DNA from: Streptomyces genisteinicus
GTDB lineage: Bacteria > Actinomycetota > Actinomycetes > Streptomycetales > Streptomycetaceae
NCBI RefSeq assembly: GCF_014489615.1
Contig: NZ_CP060826.1
Coordinates: forward strand, 124,001 to 188,000
DNA length: 64,000 nt
Direction: 5' to 3'
Part shown: positions 62,317 to 64,000 of the stretch, piece by piece
Position numbering within the stretch: the first letter of the stretch is position 1
Layout of the letters: each line of letters begins with the position of its first letter
Notes under the pieces: generated by a model
What the model was told of the DNA's origin: nothing
The model's input: the letters and a program-made list of their open reading frames with translations, nothing else
Databases searched by the model: none
Program-made: the position numbers and the translations under genes

Positions 62317-64000
62317 GACAGTCCCAGCTCCTTGTCGATGAAGTCGAAGACGTCGGATGCGGAGGCGTCCTCGAGGCGGTCCGCGACGGCGGTCTTCACG
62401 CCCGCCGCGTCCGTCTCGCCCTCGGTGACCCGGGCCAGCAGGGCGCGCAGCCGGTCGGCGACCTCGGGGCTGTCGGCTCCGGCCGCGGCGAGCCTGCCGA
62501 CGGCCGCCTCCAGCCGGTCGAGGCCGGCCAGCACGTCGGCGGTGCCGGCCCCGGCCGGGTCGGTGGACACGGCGAGCGAGGTCCACAGGTGCGCGGCGAG
62601 CGCGGCGGGCGTGGGGTGCTCGAAGACCAGGGCTGCGGGCAGCCGCAGCGCGGTCGCCGCGGTGAGCCGGTTGCGCAGTTCCACCGCGGTGAGCGAGTCG
62701 AAGCCGAGCTTGGTGAAGGCGTGGTCGGCGGCGACCGCGTCCGGACCGTCGTAGCCGAGGACGGCCGCGGCCTGTGCGCGGACGAGGTCGAGGAGGGTGC
62801 GCCGCTGCTCCGGTTCCGGGAGCCGGGCGAGGTCCGCGGCCAGGTCGCGGGGGGCCGCCGCGCCGGCCCGGGTGCGCTCGGCGGGGGCGCGGACCAGGCC
62901 GCGCAGCAGCGCGGGCACCGGCTGCCCCTTCGCCTGCTCGCGCAGGCGTGCGAGGTCGAGGGCGACGGGCACCAGATGGGCGTGCGGCAGGGTGCGGGCA
63001 GTGTCGAACAGGGCCATGCCCGCCTCCGGGCCGATCAGGCCGGCGGTGGCCGCCCGGTCGCGTTCGCGGCGGCCGAGGCCGCCGGCCATGCCGTCCTCGG
63101 TGTCCCACAGGCCCCAGGCCAGGGACTGGCCGGCGAGTCCGCGGACCCGGCGGCGGTGGGCCAGGGCGTCGAGGGCCGCGTTGGCGGCGGAGTAGCCCGC
63201 CTGCCCGGCGGACCCGAAGGTCGCCGCCGCGGAGGAGAACAGGACGAAGAACGCCAGGTCCTGATGGGCCGTCAGTTCGTCGAGGAGCAGGGCCGCGTCC
63301 GCCTTGGGGGCGAGGACCCGGTCGGCGCGTTCGGGGGTGAGCGCGTCGAGCATCCCGTCGTCGAGGATGCCGGCGGCGTGGACGATTCCGGTGAGCGGCC
63401 GGTCCAGGCCGTCCAGGAGCGCGGTGAGCGCCTTGCGGTCGGAGACGTCGCAGGCCTCGATCCGCACGGCGGCTCCGGTGCCGGCGAGTTCGGCGGCGAG
63501 CCGGTCGGCGCCGGGGGCGGCCGGTCCGCTGCGGCCGGCCAGGACCAGGTGCCGTACGCCGTGCTCGGCGACCAGGTGCCGGGCGAGCAGGCCCGCCAGC
63601 GCTCCGGTGCCGCCGGTGACGAGGACCGTGCCGTCCGGGTCGGGGGCGGCGGGCAGGGTGAGGACGTTCTTGCCGACGTGCCGGCCGCGGCCCATGAACC
63701 GGAACGCCTCGGCGGCGTCCCGCAGGTCCCAGGCGGTGAGCGGCAGGAGTTCGAGGACTCCCTGCTCGAAGAGGCCGATGATCTCGGTGAAGATCTCCGC
63801 TATCCGGCCCCGGTCGGTGCTCATGAGGTCGAACACGTCGTAGTGGGTGCCGGGGTGGTCGGCGGTGACCCGCCCGGCGTCGCGGATGTCCGTCTTGCCC
63901 ATTTCGACGAACCGGCCGCCGGGCGCGAGGAGCCGCAGCGAGGCGTCGATGAAGGCGCCTTCCAGCGAGTTGAGCACGATGTCGACGCCGCGCCCGCCGG
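62313..64000 (-). CDS. Modular polyketide synthase, C-terminal part (ER-KR-ACP), enters from right edge
   Basis: These are the last 561 residues of a PKS subunit. The first part is the C-terminal half of an enoylreductase (GRGVDIVLNSLEGAFIDASL, then FVEMGKTDIRD and HVGKNVLT), so the last module of this protein is reducing and probably carries DH as well. A B-type KR follows (ILDDGMLDALTP, Tyr in GQAGYSAANAALDA); its nucleotide loop reads TGGTGALAG, with the last Gly shifted by one. The ACP has LGFDSLTAVELR. The tail is a docking domain (GLDRLEAAVGRLAA, then SDVFDFIDKELGLS) that should pair with the next subunit, whose GTG overlaps this stop. The product unit is a fully reduced methylene or branched methine, depending on an AT outside the window. 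Confidence 0.95.

Overview
The window comes from a high-G+C actinomycete, most likely Streptomyces. Codons almost always end in G or C, GTG starts are frequent, and ATGA/GTGA start-stop overlaps are common. Nearly all of it is one modular type I polyketide (macrolide-type) gene cluster with deoxy-aminosugar genes. A small, unrelated ribosomal-peptide (graspetide) gene set sits in its middle. No rRNA, tRNA, CRISPR array or transposase was seen.

Layout from left to right. 1-3221 (-) is the start of a PKS gene that runs off the left edge. 3308-4564 (-) is a crotonyl-CoA carboxylase/reductase, and 4869-6850 (+) holds a type II thioesterase and a cytochrome P450. 7411-11912 (-) is a four-gene operon: glycosyltransferase, N,N-dimethyltransferase, NDP-hexose 2,3-dehydratase and 3-aminotransferase. 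12175-18617 is an island of non-macrolide genes: a Phd-like protein, the trio of PIMT-like methyltransferase, ATP-grasp ligase and 72-aa precursor peptide, an HTH-TPR regulator, a GNAT acetyltransferase, a small hypothetical protein and a MurG paralogue. 18862-22341 (-) resumes the macrolide cluster with 4-ketoreductase, 3,5-epimerase and a two-gene ABC exporter. 22424-64000 (-) is the main PKS block: three complete genes and a fourth entering from the right edge.

The PKS block is read from right to left. It contains the end of a reducing module (ER-KR-ACP), then KS-AT-KR-ACP twice, KS-AT-DH-KR-ACP twice, and KS-AT-KR-ACP four times, followed by a thioesterase domain. The KR of the last module has lost its catalytic residues. 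Predicted AT choices are malonyl, methylmalonyl-like (YAAH), malonyl, methylmalonyl-like (FASH), methylmalonyl, malonyl, methylmalonyl, malonyl. This implies a polyol chain with a conjugated diene section and a beta-keto terminus next to the released acyl group. The sugar genes match the set known for 2,3,6-trideoxy-3-dimethylamino-L-hexoses (L-megosamine or L-rhodosamine type). The carboxylase/reductase would supply an alkylmalonyl-CoA, the P450 would oxidise the lactone, the type II thioesterase would clear stalled modules, and the ABC pair would export the product.

The most distinctive features are the graspetide cassette between the two halves of the sugar pathway, a matched pair of promoter-like elements upstream of the carboxylase/reductase and the glycosyltransferase, a 1.3-kb near-identical AT cassette in two modules of one gene, and a low-complexity insertion of about 74 residues inside one AT domain.
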